Positions 14,922 to 23,490 of a DNA stretch of 64,000 nucleotides are shown piece by piece; the first letter of the stretch is position 1; each line of letters starts with the position of its first letter. Below the pieces are notes generated by a model. That model was not told the origin of the DNA and searched no databases. It saw only the letters and a list, made by a program, of their open reading frames with translations. The DNA is from [Anoxybacillus] calidus (GTDB lineage: Bacteria; Bacillota; Bacilli; Bacillales; Anoxybacillaceae). The DNA lies in the NCBI RefSeq assembly GCF_013760845.1, contig NZ_JACDUU010000002.1, forward strand, positions 62,001 to 126,000, given 5' to 3'. Position numbers and translations under genes: made by a program.

Positions 14922-16123
14922 GTTCCGATTGGAGGAGTGGTGTATTCTTCTTTACATGCCTTTGTACGTAAAGGCTCTGGGAGTACGGATATATAGGCAA
15001 AAGCCGCTTTCTTTTCTTGTTTGTAAATGGGATAGTCTTCAAGAAGCGAAACTTTTGAAATGATCGGAAGTGATAGTTGCTTTTTTACTGCCTTCAAATA
15101 GGATCGACCTGTTTCGCTCATGCCAAGCAGCCTAATATAGGTTGCTTTTTTATTAGATTCTTTTTGCTGTTTCGTAAAATTAGTTAAAATGTGTGTACAT
15201 GTACGCTGTAATCTTGTCCAAGTGTAGCGTTTCGTTTTCACCATATCGATTAGTTCCACAAAGTTTTTTGCTTCTATGGCAGCATTTTTAAAACGATACT
15301 CCAATCCTTCGTCCATATCAGCGATTTCTCTCATTTCGTTTATATCCATTGTAAGAATGCGATATTTTAATAGCGAAAAATAGTCGTTCCATTGATGAAA
15401 TAAACGATAAGTAGAATAGTACTCATATAACATATTTTTCGTCGATTCTGGAATGTAAGGAGCGATTTTTTCAAGATGTTCAATGGAATAATTAAGTGCG
15501 TTTCGCAAGCTTGTTGCACTGGCAATGGACTGATCGGAAATGGTCTGATCATGATAGCCGGCGGCAATTCGTTTAATCGTATGCGGGGTTATTTGCTTAT
15601 GCTCTTCCATAATGGATTTTACATAATAAAAACCGAGAATATTGTTTGGTTTCGTTAAATCGAGATTTTCAATTTGCAGTTGTTGGAAAGCAAGAGCACT
15701 AGCTTTTGGATAGCTGACTCCTGTCTGTAACGCTTTTTTCAAATATGTATTATATTTGTCTTCTTGTTTTGCTAAAGCTTTTACCGCTTCAGTGAAATGA
15801 TGAATGTCACCGCTTTCACTGCCGAAGCAAATACAATCACAATGCAAAGCAGCAAGCAAGGAAACTGCTCCGGCTGCAAATTCTTTGGCAGCTTGCACGG
15901 CGAACATATAAGGTAATTCAACGATAATATCTACTCCAGCAGCTAGAGCCATGCGGGTTCGTGCCCATTTTGAGACGATGGCTGGCTCGCCGCGCTGTAA
16001 AAAGTTTCCGCTCATCACAGCGATAACGCAATCTGCACCAGTTTGCCGTTTCGTTTCATGTAAATGATATAAATGACCGTTGTGAAACGGATTATATTCA
16101 ACGACAATCCCAACCGCTTTCAT
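14912..16123 (-). CDS. tmcAL: tRNA(Met) cytidine acetate ligase (YlbM/TmcAL)
   Basis: 403 residues, nucleotidyltransferase-like fold with the NPFHNGHLYHL motif (HxGH type) and SGNFLQRGEPA. TmcAL uses acetate and ATP to make N4-acetylcytidine at the wobble base of elongator tRNA-Met. Start placed at ATG 16123 (MKAVGIVVEYNP) rather than 16144 because AGGAAGGA then has normal spacing and the family begins there. The last codons and stop lie within palindrome copy 4, so the original C-terminus may have been replaced. Confidence 0.93.
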   Translation of the reverse strand: MKAVGIVVEYNPFHNGHLYHLHETKRQTGADCVIAVMSGNFLQRGEPAIVSKWARTRMALAAGVDIIVELPYMFAVQAAKEFAAGAVSLLAALHCDCICFGSESGDIHHFTEAVKALAKQEDKYNTYLKKALQTGVSYPKASALAFQQLQIENLDLTKPNNILGFYYVKSIMEEHKQITPHTIKRIAAGYHDQTISDQSIASATSLRNALNYSIEHLEKIAPYIPESTKNMLYEYYSTYRLFHQWNDYFSLLKYRILTMDINEMREIADMDEGLEYRFKNAAIEAKNFVELIDMVKTKRYTWTRLQRTCTHILTNFTKQQKESNKKATYIRLLGMSETGRSYLKAVKKQLSLPIISKVSLLEDYPIYKQEKKAAFAYISVLPEPLRTKACKEEYTTPPIGTWG

Positions 16124-16220
16124 GCCATTTCCGTCCTTCCTCATATTAAATTTGGAGTTTTGTCAAAAACGTGATAAATTGTATATAAGCTGACTACAAT
16201 TATAGTGTAAAGAAAAAATA

Positions 16221-16249
16221 TTGACAAACGAGAAAACGAAACGTATAAT
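16221..16249 (+). promoter_or_regulatory. Sigma-A promoter of ylbN-rpmF
   Basis: TTGACA (16221-16226), 17 bases, TATAAT (16244-16249): a perfect consensus match, 27 bases before the ylbN start. Such strength fits ribosomal protein expression. Confidence 0.88.
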
Positions 16250-16276
16250 TTTCTTTGTTGCCTTGAGGTGATTTTA

Positions 16277-16795
16277 GTGAAATGGACCATTCATAAGCTT
16301 CATCAGTTACAAAATAAAGGATTAACAATTGATGAAACCATTGATGTTTCTGATTTAAAACAAGTTGACAAGTCAATTCGCGATATTTCCCCTGTACATA
16401 TTCAAGGGCGCGCTGACTTGAGTTCAACAAAGTTTACGTTTCACTTGACCATTAAAGGGACAATGGTATTGCCTTGTTCCCGAACGTTAGTTGACGTCTC
16501 TTATCCATTTGAAATTGATACAATCGAGACGTTTTTATTAAATGATTATGATTATACAACTGATGAAGATATGCATGTTGTTCAAGGAGAGACGGTTGAT
16601 TTATTGCCGATTGTGAAAGAATTGATACTCCTTGAAATTCCGCTGCAAATTTTTTCAGAAGAAGAAAATGTTGAAGAAGCTGCGCCGCAGTCGGGAAAAG
16701 ATTGGGAAGTGATTACTGAAGAACAGTTGAAAAATAAAATTGATCCTCGGCTAGCAGGCTTAGCGAAGTTTTTTGAAAAGAAAGAGGAAGAGTGA
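16277..16795 (+). CDS. ylbN: YceD/DUF177 family protein YlbN
   Basis: 172 residues, DUF177 family, conserved upstream partner of rpmF across bacteria. The central region has a single Cys (LPCSRTL) and the [10 protein letters not shown] segment near the C-terminus. The family has been linked to 23S rRNA accumulation; the biochemical role is not defined. GTG at 16277 lies six bases after GAGGTG; the GTG at 16268 overlaps that ribosome site. Confidence 0.9.
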   Translation: MKWTIHKLHQLQNKGLTIDETIDVSDLKQVDKSIRDISPVHIQGRADLSSTKFTFHLTIKGTMVLPCSRTLVDVSYPFEIDTIETFLLNDYDYTTDEDMHVVQGETVDLLPIVKELILLEIPLQIFSEEENVEEAAPQSGKDWEVITEEQLKNKIDPRLAGLAKFFEKKEEE

Positions 16796-16857
16796 GCGAA
16801 GAACCGGCATTATCCGGCCTTCACATATTTGTAAATCCTTTTAAGGAGGTGGGAATA

Positions 16858-17031
16858 ATGGCTGTACCTTTTAGAAGAACATCTAAAACAAAGAAAAGAA
16901 TGCGTCGTACGCATTTCAAATTACAAGTACCTGGTATGGTAGAATGCCCAAATTGCGGTGAAATGAAACTTGCTCACCGTGTATGCAAAGCTTGCGGAAC
17001 TTACAAAGGAAAAGAAGTTGTTAACAAATAA
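16858..17031 (+). CDS. rpmF: 50S ribosomal protein L32
   Basis: 57 residues. [21 protein letters not shown] start, zinc ribbon CPNCG ... CKACG (zinc-binding L32 form). ATG at 16858 has AAGGAGGTGGG. Follows ylbN by 62 bases and shares its promoter. Palindrome copy 5 follows the stop by 21 bases. Confidence 0.97.
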   Translation: MAVPFRRTSKTKKRMRRTHFKLQVPGMVECPNCGEMKLAHRVCKACGTYKGKEVVNK

Positions 17032-17052
17032 TTGTTAACAGATGAAGTTACA

Positions 17053-17175
17053 AGGGGCTGACCTCAAAGTGTCTGATCTCACGAGGAATCCATCATATAT
17101 AGTGTTCTCATCTAATGCTATGTACTATATATGATGGTTGTGGGTCTGATACTTTGTTTTAGGGTCAGCCTCTTG
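17053..17175. repeat. Palindrome family A, copy 5
   Basis: AGGGGCTGACCTCAAAGTGTCTGATCTCACG on the left, TGTGGGTCTGATACTTTG and AGGGTCAGCCTC then TTGTTTTT on the right; inner CATCATATATAG / CTATATATGATG is a perfect stem. Acts plausibly as the rpmF terminator. Confidence 0.85.
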
Positions 17176-17273
17176 TTTTTTGAGAAAATACGGTTTTGCT
17201 TTCGATGAAAAGTGGCAGGAAAATAGGAGATTCTCGTTAAATTATTAAAAAGTGAAAGAGAGGAGGGGAAGAT

Positions 17274-18035
17274 GTGGCGGATGTTTTGTTAGAACAAGAT
17301 AAGGACGGCATCGTTTGGTTTACGATTAATCGACAAGAGAAGAGAAATGCCATTAACTATGAAGTGATGGATTATTTACAAGAAACGATTCAAATGGTTG
17401 AACAGAACGATGATGTGAAAGTGTTGGTTATTACCGGAGCGGGAGAGAAAGCATTTTGTTCGGGCGGAGATTTAAGTAGCTTTCATCGTTTGCAGACGAA
17501 AGAAGAAGCGTATTCGATGCTTGGAAAAATGGGGAATATTCTCTATTCGCTTTTAACCGTTTCAAAGCCGACGGTTGCGTTGATTAATGGAACGGTAATT
17601 GGCGGCGGATGCGAGTTGGCAACCGCTTGTGATTTCCGCTATGCAAAAAGAAGCAGCAAAGTTGGATTTATTCAAGGAAAGTTGGCGATTACAACAGGCT
17701 GGGGCGGAAGTACGATGTTATTTGAAAAAATTTCTTATGATCATGCGCTTCGTATGTTGTTGGAGGCAGAACCGACTAGTGCGGAGAAAATGTATGAATA
17801 CGGTTGGATTCATTCTCTTTTGCCAGAAGAAGGGTTGAGAGAAGAATGTAAAAAGCTTCTTTCGCCATATTTATCTAAATCTGTACAAGTTTTGCGGGCA
17901 TATAAAACAGCAGCGGTTGCGAAATGGAAGAATGAAGCATTTCGCGCGAGATTTTTTGCTGAAATTGAACGGTGTTCCATATTATGGGAATCCCCTGAGC
18001 ATGATGAAGCAGTGCGTGCATTTTTAAATAAATAG
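17274..18035 (+). CDS. Crotonase-fold protein (enoyl-CoA hydratase/isomerase family)
   Basis: 253 residues with oxyanion-hole segments AFCSGGDL (about 61-68) and NGTVIGGGCELA. Glu114 occupies the first catalytic glutamate position, but the second one (FGxPE in hydratases) reads FIQGK with Gln134, so hydratase activity is unlikely. TACDFR and GWGG resemble acyl-CoA decarboxylases of the ethylmalonyl-CoA decarboxylase type; a decarboxylase or isomerase is my inference. GTG start with AGGAGGGG. Not present at this site in B. subtilis as I recall; 58 bases before gerR. Confidence 0.8.
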   Translation: MADVLLEQDKDGIVWFTINRQEKRNAINYEVMDYLQETIQMVEQNDDVKVLVITGAGEKAFCSGGDLSSFHRLQTKEEAYSMLGKMGNILYSLLTVSKPTVALINGTVIGGGCELATACDFRYAKRSSKVGFIQGKLAITTGWGGSTMLFEKISYDHALRMLLEAEPTSAEKMYEYGWIHSLLPEEGLREECKKLLSPYLSKSVQVLRAYKTAAVAKWKNEAFRARFFAEIERCSILWESPEHDEAVRAFLNK

Positions 18036-18063
18036 TCTATCTTTCCTATTAGTCGCATACATA
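18036..18063 (+). promoter_or_regulatory. Candidate sigma-E promoter of gerR
   Basis: TCTATC (18036-18041), 14 bases, CATACATA (18056-18063), 31 bases before the start. CATACA is the core of the sigma-E -10. The same TCTATC-N14-CATA pattern lies before spoVD. The -35 does not fit the usual ATATT, so the call is tentative. Confidence 0.4.
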
Positions 18064-18093
18064 TAGTGAAAAAAGCGACTAGGAGGATGAAAG

Positions 18094-18696
18094 ATGACAA
18101 GTTTACGCCAAGATGCATGGACACAAGATGAAGATTTATTGTTAGCCGAAGTAGTATTACGTTATATTCGTGAAGGTGGGACACAGCTTCAAGCGTTTGA
18201 AGACGTCGGGAGGCGTCTCTCTCGAACGGCAGCAGCTTGTGGTTTTCGGTGGAATTCGTATGTAAGAAAGCAGTATAAAGATGCCATTGAACTAGCGAAA
18301 AAACAGCGGAAAGAAAAGAAAAAAGAAGCAGCTGTTCATATGGAGCGAAAGGACACAGCAACAGCGGAGATAGCAGCAGCGAAAGAGCTTACTTTGGACG
18401 AAGTGATTGTTTTCTTGCAACGATATCGCCAATCGGTAAATGATTTTCAACATGCGATTGATGAAAATCGTGCTTTAAAAAAAGATATGGAACAATTGCA
18501 ACAAACAATAACAAGATTGCAAGTAGAAAAAGAGTGGCTGGAAAAAGAGTTAAAGATGGTTCAAGAAGATTATAAAGCATTGATTGGTATTATGGAACGC
18601 GCGAGAAAAATGGTAGTTTTTGAAGAAGATGAGCAAGCGAAAAAGGTAAAATTTCAAATGGAACGAAACGGGAATCTTGAGAAAATTGAAAAATAA
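18094..18696 (+). CDS. gerR: Sporulation transcription factor GerR (YlbO, RsfA family)
   Basis: 200 residues: N-terminal Myb/SANT-like DNA-binding domain (about 6-60; AWTQDEDLLLAEVVLRYI ... AACGFRWN), basic linker with a KKQRKEKKKE run, then a long coiled coil (about 98-165). This is the RsfA/GerR layout; position between rpmF and panE-like ylbQ matches ylbO. In B. subtilis GerR is made under sigma-E in the mother cell and represses part of that regulon. Ribosome site TAGGAGGA. Confidence 0.9.
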   Translation: MTSLRQDAWTQDEDLLLAEVVLRYIREGGTQLQAFEDVGRRLSRTAAACGFRWNSYVRKQYKDAIELAKKQRKEKKKEAAVHMERKDTATAEIAAAKELTLDEVIVFLQRYRQSVNDFQHAIDENRALKKDMEQLQQTITRLQVEKEWLEKELKMVQEDYKALIGIMERARKMVVFEEDEQAKKVKFQMERNGNLEKIEK

Positions 18697-18706
18697 GAAG
18701 CTTCAT

Positions 18707-18809
18707 AGGCTGTCTCAAAAAGCCCCCTCTACTACAATCTCTATGGCAAAGGAATGAAAATGCCGATAGTTTGAGGGAATCACGGTTTTATGGGACAGCC
18801 TCATTTTTG
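18707..18809. repeat. Palindrome after gerR (family A-like, doubtful)
   Basis: AGGCTGTCTC (18707-18716) pairs with GGGACAGCCT (18792-18801), followed by CATTTTTG. The inside has another stem, CTATGGCA / TGCCGATAG. Sequence differs from the other copies, but size, palindromic form and position ten bases after a stop are the same. Also a probable terminator. Confidence 0.6.
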
Positions 18810-18895
18810 TTAGGTTTGTTAGTTAACGTAAACCGTTTTGATTTGTTACAATAATTATAAAAAGTTGATGGATAGAAAGAGAGGAAAAAGTAGAC

Positions 18896-19795
18896 GTGAA
18901 AGTGGGGATTGTTGGCGGCGGGGCAGTTGGTTTGTTAATGGCTGCCTATTTACATCGTATGTATGATATAACGCTATATACGAGAAGACAATCGCAAGCG
19001 GCTTTACTAAATAAAAATGGTTTGCGATTAATGAAGGATCGTAAGGAAGAAACGTTTTTCATTAAGGCGAAACATATCGAACAAAGTGAGATGAATGACG
19101 ATGTCGTGTTCGTTACTGTCAAGCAATATGATTTGCCTAAATTAGCTTCATCGGTGAATAGGCTGCAAAACGTTCCGACTATAATATTTTTGCAAAACGG
19201 AATGGGGCATTTGCAGCTTTTAAGCCAATTCAATAATCGAAATATTGTGCTTGGGGTTGTAGAGCATGGAGCGTTAAAACATGACGACCGCACAGTCGAA
19301 CATACAGGGGAAGGAAAAATCAGTCTTGCTGTCTGGAAAGGAGAAATGGGGGGAGCTCAGCGCTTTATTGAGCAATCCTCGTCCCATTTCCCATTTTTGT
19401 TTAAGAAAGATTGGTATGAAATGTTGGCGATGAAGCTGGCTATCAATGCAGTCGTAAATCCTTTGACAGCGTTATTGCGTGTAAAAAATGGACAATTACT
19501 CGAAGTAAACGAGTATCGAATCATGATGCAATTGCTGTTCAGTGAACTAAAAGATGTATTATCGCTTTCCGATGAGCAGCAAGCATGGGAAAACATTGTT
19601 CATGTATGTGAGAAAACAGCGAACAATCGTTCTTCGATGTTAAAGGATATAGAACAAGGTCGTCAAACGGAAATTGATGCTATTTTAGGATACATAATCC
19701 AGAGAGGAAAGAGCATGAATATCCAGACCCCTTTATGTGAGTTTTTGTTGTATGCGATTAAGGGAATGGAACGAAGGGGGATTTCACATGAGTGA
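18896..19795 (+). CDS. panE: Ketopantoate reductase-like protein (YlbQ)
   Basis: 299 residues. Rossmann motif GGGAVGLLMAAYL at the N-terminus and the ApbA/PanE C-terminal helical domain with KLAINAVVNPLTAL. PanE reduces 2-dehydropantoate with NADPH in pantothenate synthesis; position is that of B. subtilis ylbQ/panE. GTG start after AGAGAGGAAA. Overlaps the following gene by eight bases. Confidence 0.88.
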   Translation: MKVGIVGGGAVGLLMAAYLHRMYDITLYTRRQSQAALLNKNGLRLMKDRKEETFFIKAKHIEQSEMNDDVVFVTVKQYDLPKLASSVNRLQNVPTIIFLQNGMGHLQLLSQFNNRNIVLGVVEHGALKHDDRTVEHTGEGKISLAVWKGEMGGAQRFIEQSSSHFPFLFKKDWYEMLAMKLAINAVVNPLTALLRVKNGQLLEVNEYRIMMQLLFSELKDVLSLSDEQQAWENIVHVCEKTANNRSSMLKDIEQGRQTEIDAILGYIIQRGKSMNIQTPLCEFLLYAIKGMERRGISHE

Positions 19796-20174
19796 TTTCG
19801 TTTCTGTACTTTTTGCGACATTTGTTACGGTGCCGATTGCGGCTTTTATACTTGTCTATATGCTTGGAAGAAAAGTTTTGAAACGAAAAAAGAAATCATT
19901 TCACTTAGCTGTGAACGTTTCAACCATCTTTTTTATTTTGAGTGTGCATTTTTTGATTATGACGATTTGGGGTACCTCATATTTATGGATGATTATAATC
20001 TTTTTGCTTTTGCTAAAAGTATTATTTATGATAGGTTATTGGTGGAAAAAACAAGATGTGCATATCACTCCTGTGTTTCGTTTGTTTTGGCGTTTTAATT
20101 TCTTATTATTTTCTTTTGCCTACTTTAGCTTGCTTATTTACGGGTTCGTTATGCGTACGATCGAAAATTTGTAA
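19788..20174 (+). CDS. DUF3397 membrane protein
   Basis: 128 residues with four transmembrane helices (about 4-26, 35-58, 60-80, 101-123), DUF3397 family, which in Bacillaceae commonly lies between panE and bshC. Function unknown. ATG at 19788 follows AAGGGGG inside the end of panE, so the two are translationally coupled. Confidence 0.82.
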   Translation: MSDFVSVLFATFVTVPIAAFILVYMLGRKVLKRKKKSFHLAVNVSTIFFILSVHFLIMTIWGTSYLWMIIIFLLLLKVLFMIGYWWKKQDVHITPVFRLFWRFNFLLFSFAYFSLLIYGFVMRTIENL

Positions 20175-20258
20175 TGCCATATTTTTTTATATTGCGAGAA
20201 GAAATGGTATACTCTTGGCAGAAAAAATAAATGAAAGAGAGAAAGGAAGTTTTTATCA

Positions 20259-21887
20259 ATGGAGATGATGGAAATCTCTTTACCGTCCGTAACACCGTTA
20301 GCAACGGATTATATAGAAGGTTTATTTCCTATAAAAGAGGGATTTGATTACGATATTTATGCTGATCATGTGTTCAAAATGCGTCTAAATGACTTGAAAG
20401 AAAGAATATACCCACGGCAAAAGCTTGTTGAACATTTGCTGCACTACCATCAAAGATTTACAGTAAGTAAGAAGACGTTAGACAATATACATAAACTTCT
20501 TAACCCAGCAAGTGTAGTAGTCATTGGTGGACAGCAGGCAGGACTTTTGACTGGTCCGCTTTATACGATTCATAAAATTATCTCGATTTTGACGCTTGCT
20601 AAACAGCAGGAAAAAGCATTAAAAGTGCCAGTTGTGCCAGTATTTTGGATTGCTGGTGAAGATCATGATGTTGCCGAAGTGAACCACGTATATGTAGTAG
20701 AAAATGAAAAAATAAAGAAGAAAACATACCCCTATACATTTTCGGAAAAACAAATGGTAGCTGATTTACCGATTGATCGACAACGATGTTTTGAATGGGT
20801 AAAAGAAATTGTTCAAACATATGGAGAAACTGACGTAACCAATCAACTGCTTTCGTTTATTGAAGAAAGTTTAGAAGAAGCGGAAACATTTGTTGATTTT
20901 TTTGCGTCGCTCATTTTGCGTTTGTTTGCCGCGGAAGGATTGGTAGTGATTAATGCGGCAGATTCAGAATTAAGAGCAATTGAGCGTGATTTTTTTGTGC
21001 AATTATTGAATCGTCATCGTGAAATTACGAAGCATGTATTAGCGCAACAAGAAGAGTTAAATAAAATGGGATACAAAAAAATGCTTGATGTTCAGGAGCA
21101 GTCTGTTCATTTGTTTTATCATCATGATGGGGAGCGGCTTTTATTAGAGTATGATGATCAAGTTCAGCGGTTTCACAGCAAAAAAAGAGAAGTTTCTTTC
21201 ACATATGAAGAGCTCGTTTCGCTTGTTGGAACAAAACCGCAATTCTTTAGTAATAATGTTGTGACAAGGCCGTTAATGCAAGAATATTTGTTCCCGACAT
21301 TAGCTTTTATTGCCGGACCTGGAGAAATTGCTTATTGGGCTGAATTAAAGCAAGCGTTTTCTTTGTTTGAATTTAAAATGCCGCCAGTTGTACCTCGTCT
21401 TAACATAACGATTGTTGAACGTTCCATTCATACGGATATCGAAGAAGTAGGGTTAACCGTCTCTGCTGTTTTACAAGGAGCAACTGAACAAGCAAAGGAA
21501 ATTTGGCTTCGTAATCAGTTCAAATATCCGCTTGAGGAACTTTTTGCAAATGCAAAAGCAAACATAGAAGAAATTCATCGGCCATTAAGAGAAATCGGTA
21601 TGGAGATTGATCGCGGATTAGCAGATTTGTTGACGAAAAATGCCAATTTCATTCAAGCACAAATAGATTTTCTTCACCAAACATTGCATCGCCGCTTAGA
21701 GCAAAAATATGAAACGGAACTTCGAAAGTTTGCGCGTATTGAGATGGCTTTAATGCCGAATGGTGCACCGCAGGAGCGGATTTGGAATATCTTTTATTAC
21801 ATGAACAAGTATGGATTGGATTTTGTAGACCGCTTATTGCTCCTTGATTATAAGTGGAATGGTATGCATAAAATTGTTTATATTTAA
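20259..21887 (+). CDS. bshC: Bacillithiol biosynthesis cysteine ligase BshC
   Basis: 542 residues, the family length. GGQQAGLLTGPLYTIHKI, WIAGEDHDVAEVNH and AGPGEIAYWAEL are recognisable nucleotide-binding and core motifs of BshC (YllA). It adds cysteine to glucosaminyl-malate in the last step of bacillithiol synthesis. AAAGGA lies upstream of the ATG; ATG 20265 is an alternative. A terminator follows. Confidence 0.95.
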   Translation: MEMMEISLPSVTPLATDYIEGLFPIKEGFDYDIYADHVFKMRLNDLKERIYPRQKLVEHLLHYHQRFTVSKKTLDNIHKLLNPASVVVIGGQQAGLLTGPLYTIHKIISILTLAKQQEKALKVPVVPVFWIAGEDHDVAEVNHVYVVENEKIKKKTYPYTFSEKQMVADLPIDRQRCFEWVKEIVQTYGETDVTNQLLSFIEESLEEAETFVDFFASLILRLFAAEGLVVINAADSELRAIERDFFVQLLNRHREITKHVLAQQEELNKMGYKKMLDVQEQSVHLFYHHDGERLLLEYDDQVQRFHSKKREVSFTYEELVSLVGTKPQFFSNNVVTRPLMQEYLFPTLAFIAGPGEIAYWAELKQAFSLFEFKMPPVVPRLNITIVERSIHTDIEEVGLTVSAVLQGATEQAKEIWLRNQFKYPLEELFANAKANIEEIHRPLREIGMEIDRGLADLLTKNANFIQAQIDFLHQTLHRRLEQKYETELRKFARIEMALMPNGAPQERIWNIFYYMNKYGLDFVDRLLLLDYKWNGMHKIVYI

Positions 21888-21914
21888 CCATTTTTCAAAG
21901 AAAACGTCGAAGAA

Positions 21915-21945
21915 AAAAGTCCTGCTTAACGCAGGATTTTTTTTT
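21915..21945 (+). terminator. Terminator after bshC
   Basis: GTCCTGC / GCAGGAT stem with a 5-base loop and nine T. It separates bshC from the division cluster. The remaining gap to rsmH (21946-22167) shows no mraZ-like ORF. Confidence 0.9.
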
Positions 21946-22167
21946 ATCGTTAAGAATTAGTACATAAGTAATTAGCATGGTAATAAAAGGTATGGTAAGT
22001 TAATATAGAAGGACAAAATTTTACATGCCGCGACAATTTCGAACAGACAAAGACGATTTTTTACAAGAAACACCTAAAAATATGAGTAGTTTTGCGATAT
22101 AATGTAAGAGTTATCATCATTTTTAATGATGATTTATTACAATAAGAAAAATAAAGGTGGTGAGACT

Positions 22168-23100
22168 GTGTTTGAGCATACAACAGTCTTATTGAAGGAA
22201 ACGGTCGATGGTTTGCAAGTAAAGCCGAATGGTATATATGTAGACTGTACGCTCGGTGGCGCAGGTCATAGTGAATATTTATTGTCAAAGCTATCAGGAG
22301 AAGGGAAATTGTTTGCTTTTGACCAAGATGAAACGGCCATTAAACATGCGAAAGAAAAGCTTAGAAAATACGAGAAACAAGTAACGATTATTAAAAGTAA
22401 CTTTCGCTTTTTAACAGATAAACTAGCGGAACATGGGATTCGCCAAGTCGATGGTATTTTATTTGATTTAGGTGTCTCGTCTCCGCAGCTGGATACACCG
22501 GAGCGTGGGTTTAGTTATCATCATGATGCGCCACTTGATATGCGCATGGACCGTGAACAAACATTAACAGCGTATGATGTCGTAAATCATTGGTCTTATG
22601 AAGAATTGGTGAAAATTTTCTTTCATTATGGGGAAGAAAAATTCTCGAAACAAGTGGCACGAAAAATTGAAGCGGTGCGTCAGCAAAAGCCGATCGAAAC
22701 GACTGGCGAGTTAGTGGAACTGATTAAATCGGCAATACCAGCGCCTGCACGAAGAAGCGGCGGGCATCCGGCAAAAAGAATTTTCCAAGCGATTCGCATT
22801 GCTGTTAACGATGAGTTAAAGGTGTTTGAAGAAGCGATTCAACAGGCGATTGATTTATTAAAGCCGGGCGGAAGAATTAGTGTGATCACATTCCACTCTT
22901 TAGAAGACCGTATTTGCAAAGTAGCGTTTAAAGAAGCGAGTGAAGGACCGAAACTTCCACCGGGGCTGCCTATCATTCCAGAGCAATATAGGCCGAAATT
23001 AAAAATTATTACAAAAAAACCAATTGTTCCATCAGAAGAGGAACTTGCTATGAACAATCGGGCTCGTTCAGCAAAACTTCGTATCGCTGAAAAATTGTAA
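22168..23100 (+). CDS. rsmH: 16S rRNA (cytosine1402-N4)-methyltransferase RsmH
   Basis: 310 residues (B. subtilis 311). SAM-binding [22 protein letters not shown], and C-terminal [10 protein letters not shown] and [10 protein letters not shown] motifs. Start GTG at 22168 ([10 protein letters not shown] follows) with AAGGTGGTGA; the ATG at 22126 has no ribosome site. First gene of the division and cell wall cluster; ftsL follows 18 bases later. Confidence 0.95.
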   Translation: MFEHTTVLLKETVDGLQVKPNGIYVDCTLGGAGHSEYLLSKLSGEGKLFAFDQDETAIKHAKEKLRKYEKQVTIIKSNFRFLTDKLAEHGIRQVDGILFDLGVSSPQLDTPERGFSYHHDAPLDMRMDREQTLTAYDVVNHWSYEELVKIFFHYGEEKFSKQVARKIEAVRQQKPIETTGELVELIKSAIPAPARRSGGHPAKRIFQAIRIAVNDELKVFEEAIQQAIDLLKPGGRISVITFHSLEDRICKVAFKEASEGPKLPPGLPIIPEQYRPKLKIITKKPIVPSEEELAMNNRARSAKLRIAEKL

Positions 23101-23118
23101 TTAGAGGAGGGAAAGAGT

Positions 23119-23484
23119 TTGAATCATGCAGCTGTTAAAATAAAAACTCAAGAAGTACAAAAACGAGAGCGTCACGCTCGTCCAAACGCGCGGCCGAAAC
23201 GCAAGCGTCAATTTCGCACTACATTAGGGGAAAAAGTACTTTTGTTCGTGTTTGCTCTGTTTGTCGTTTACTGTGGCATTCGAATGATTTCCAATCACGT
23301 TGCGATTTATGAAGTAAACAAACAAATTCAACAGCTAGAGGCAACGATACAAGAACAGAAAAAATATAATAATGATTTATCTGTTCAAGTACAAGAGCTA
23401 AGTACATATGAACGTATATTAGAAAAAGCAAAAGAGCTCGGCCTTTCATTAAACGAAAATAATGTAAAAGTAGTACAGGACTGA
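23119..23484 (+). CDS. ftsL: Cell division protein FtsL
   Basis: 121 residues: basic cytoplasmic N-terminus (RPNARPKRKRQFR), one transmembrane helix (about 39-57) and an extracellular coiled coil (about 65-110), the FtsL plan. It forms the FtsL-DivIC-DivIB complex at the septum. TTG start behind AGAGGAGGGA. Six bases before pbpB. Confidence 0.92.
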   Translation: MNHAAVKIKTQEVQKRERHARPNARPKRKRQFRTTLGEKVLLFVFALFVVYCGIRMISNHVAIYEVNKQIQQLEATIQEQKKYNNDLSVQVQELSTYERILEKAKELGLSLNENNVKVVQD

Positions 23485-23490
23485 TGGGCA

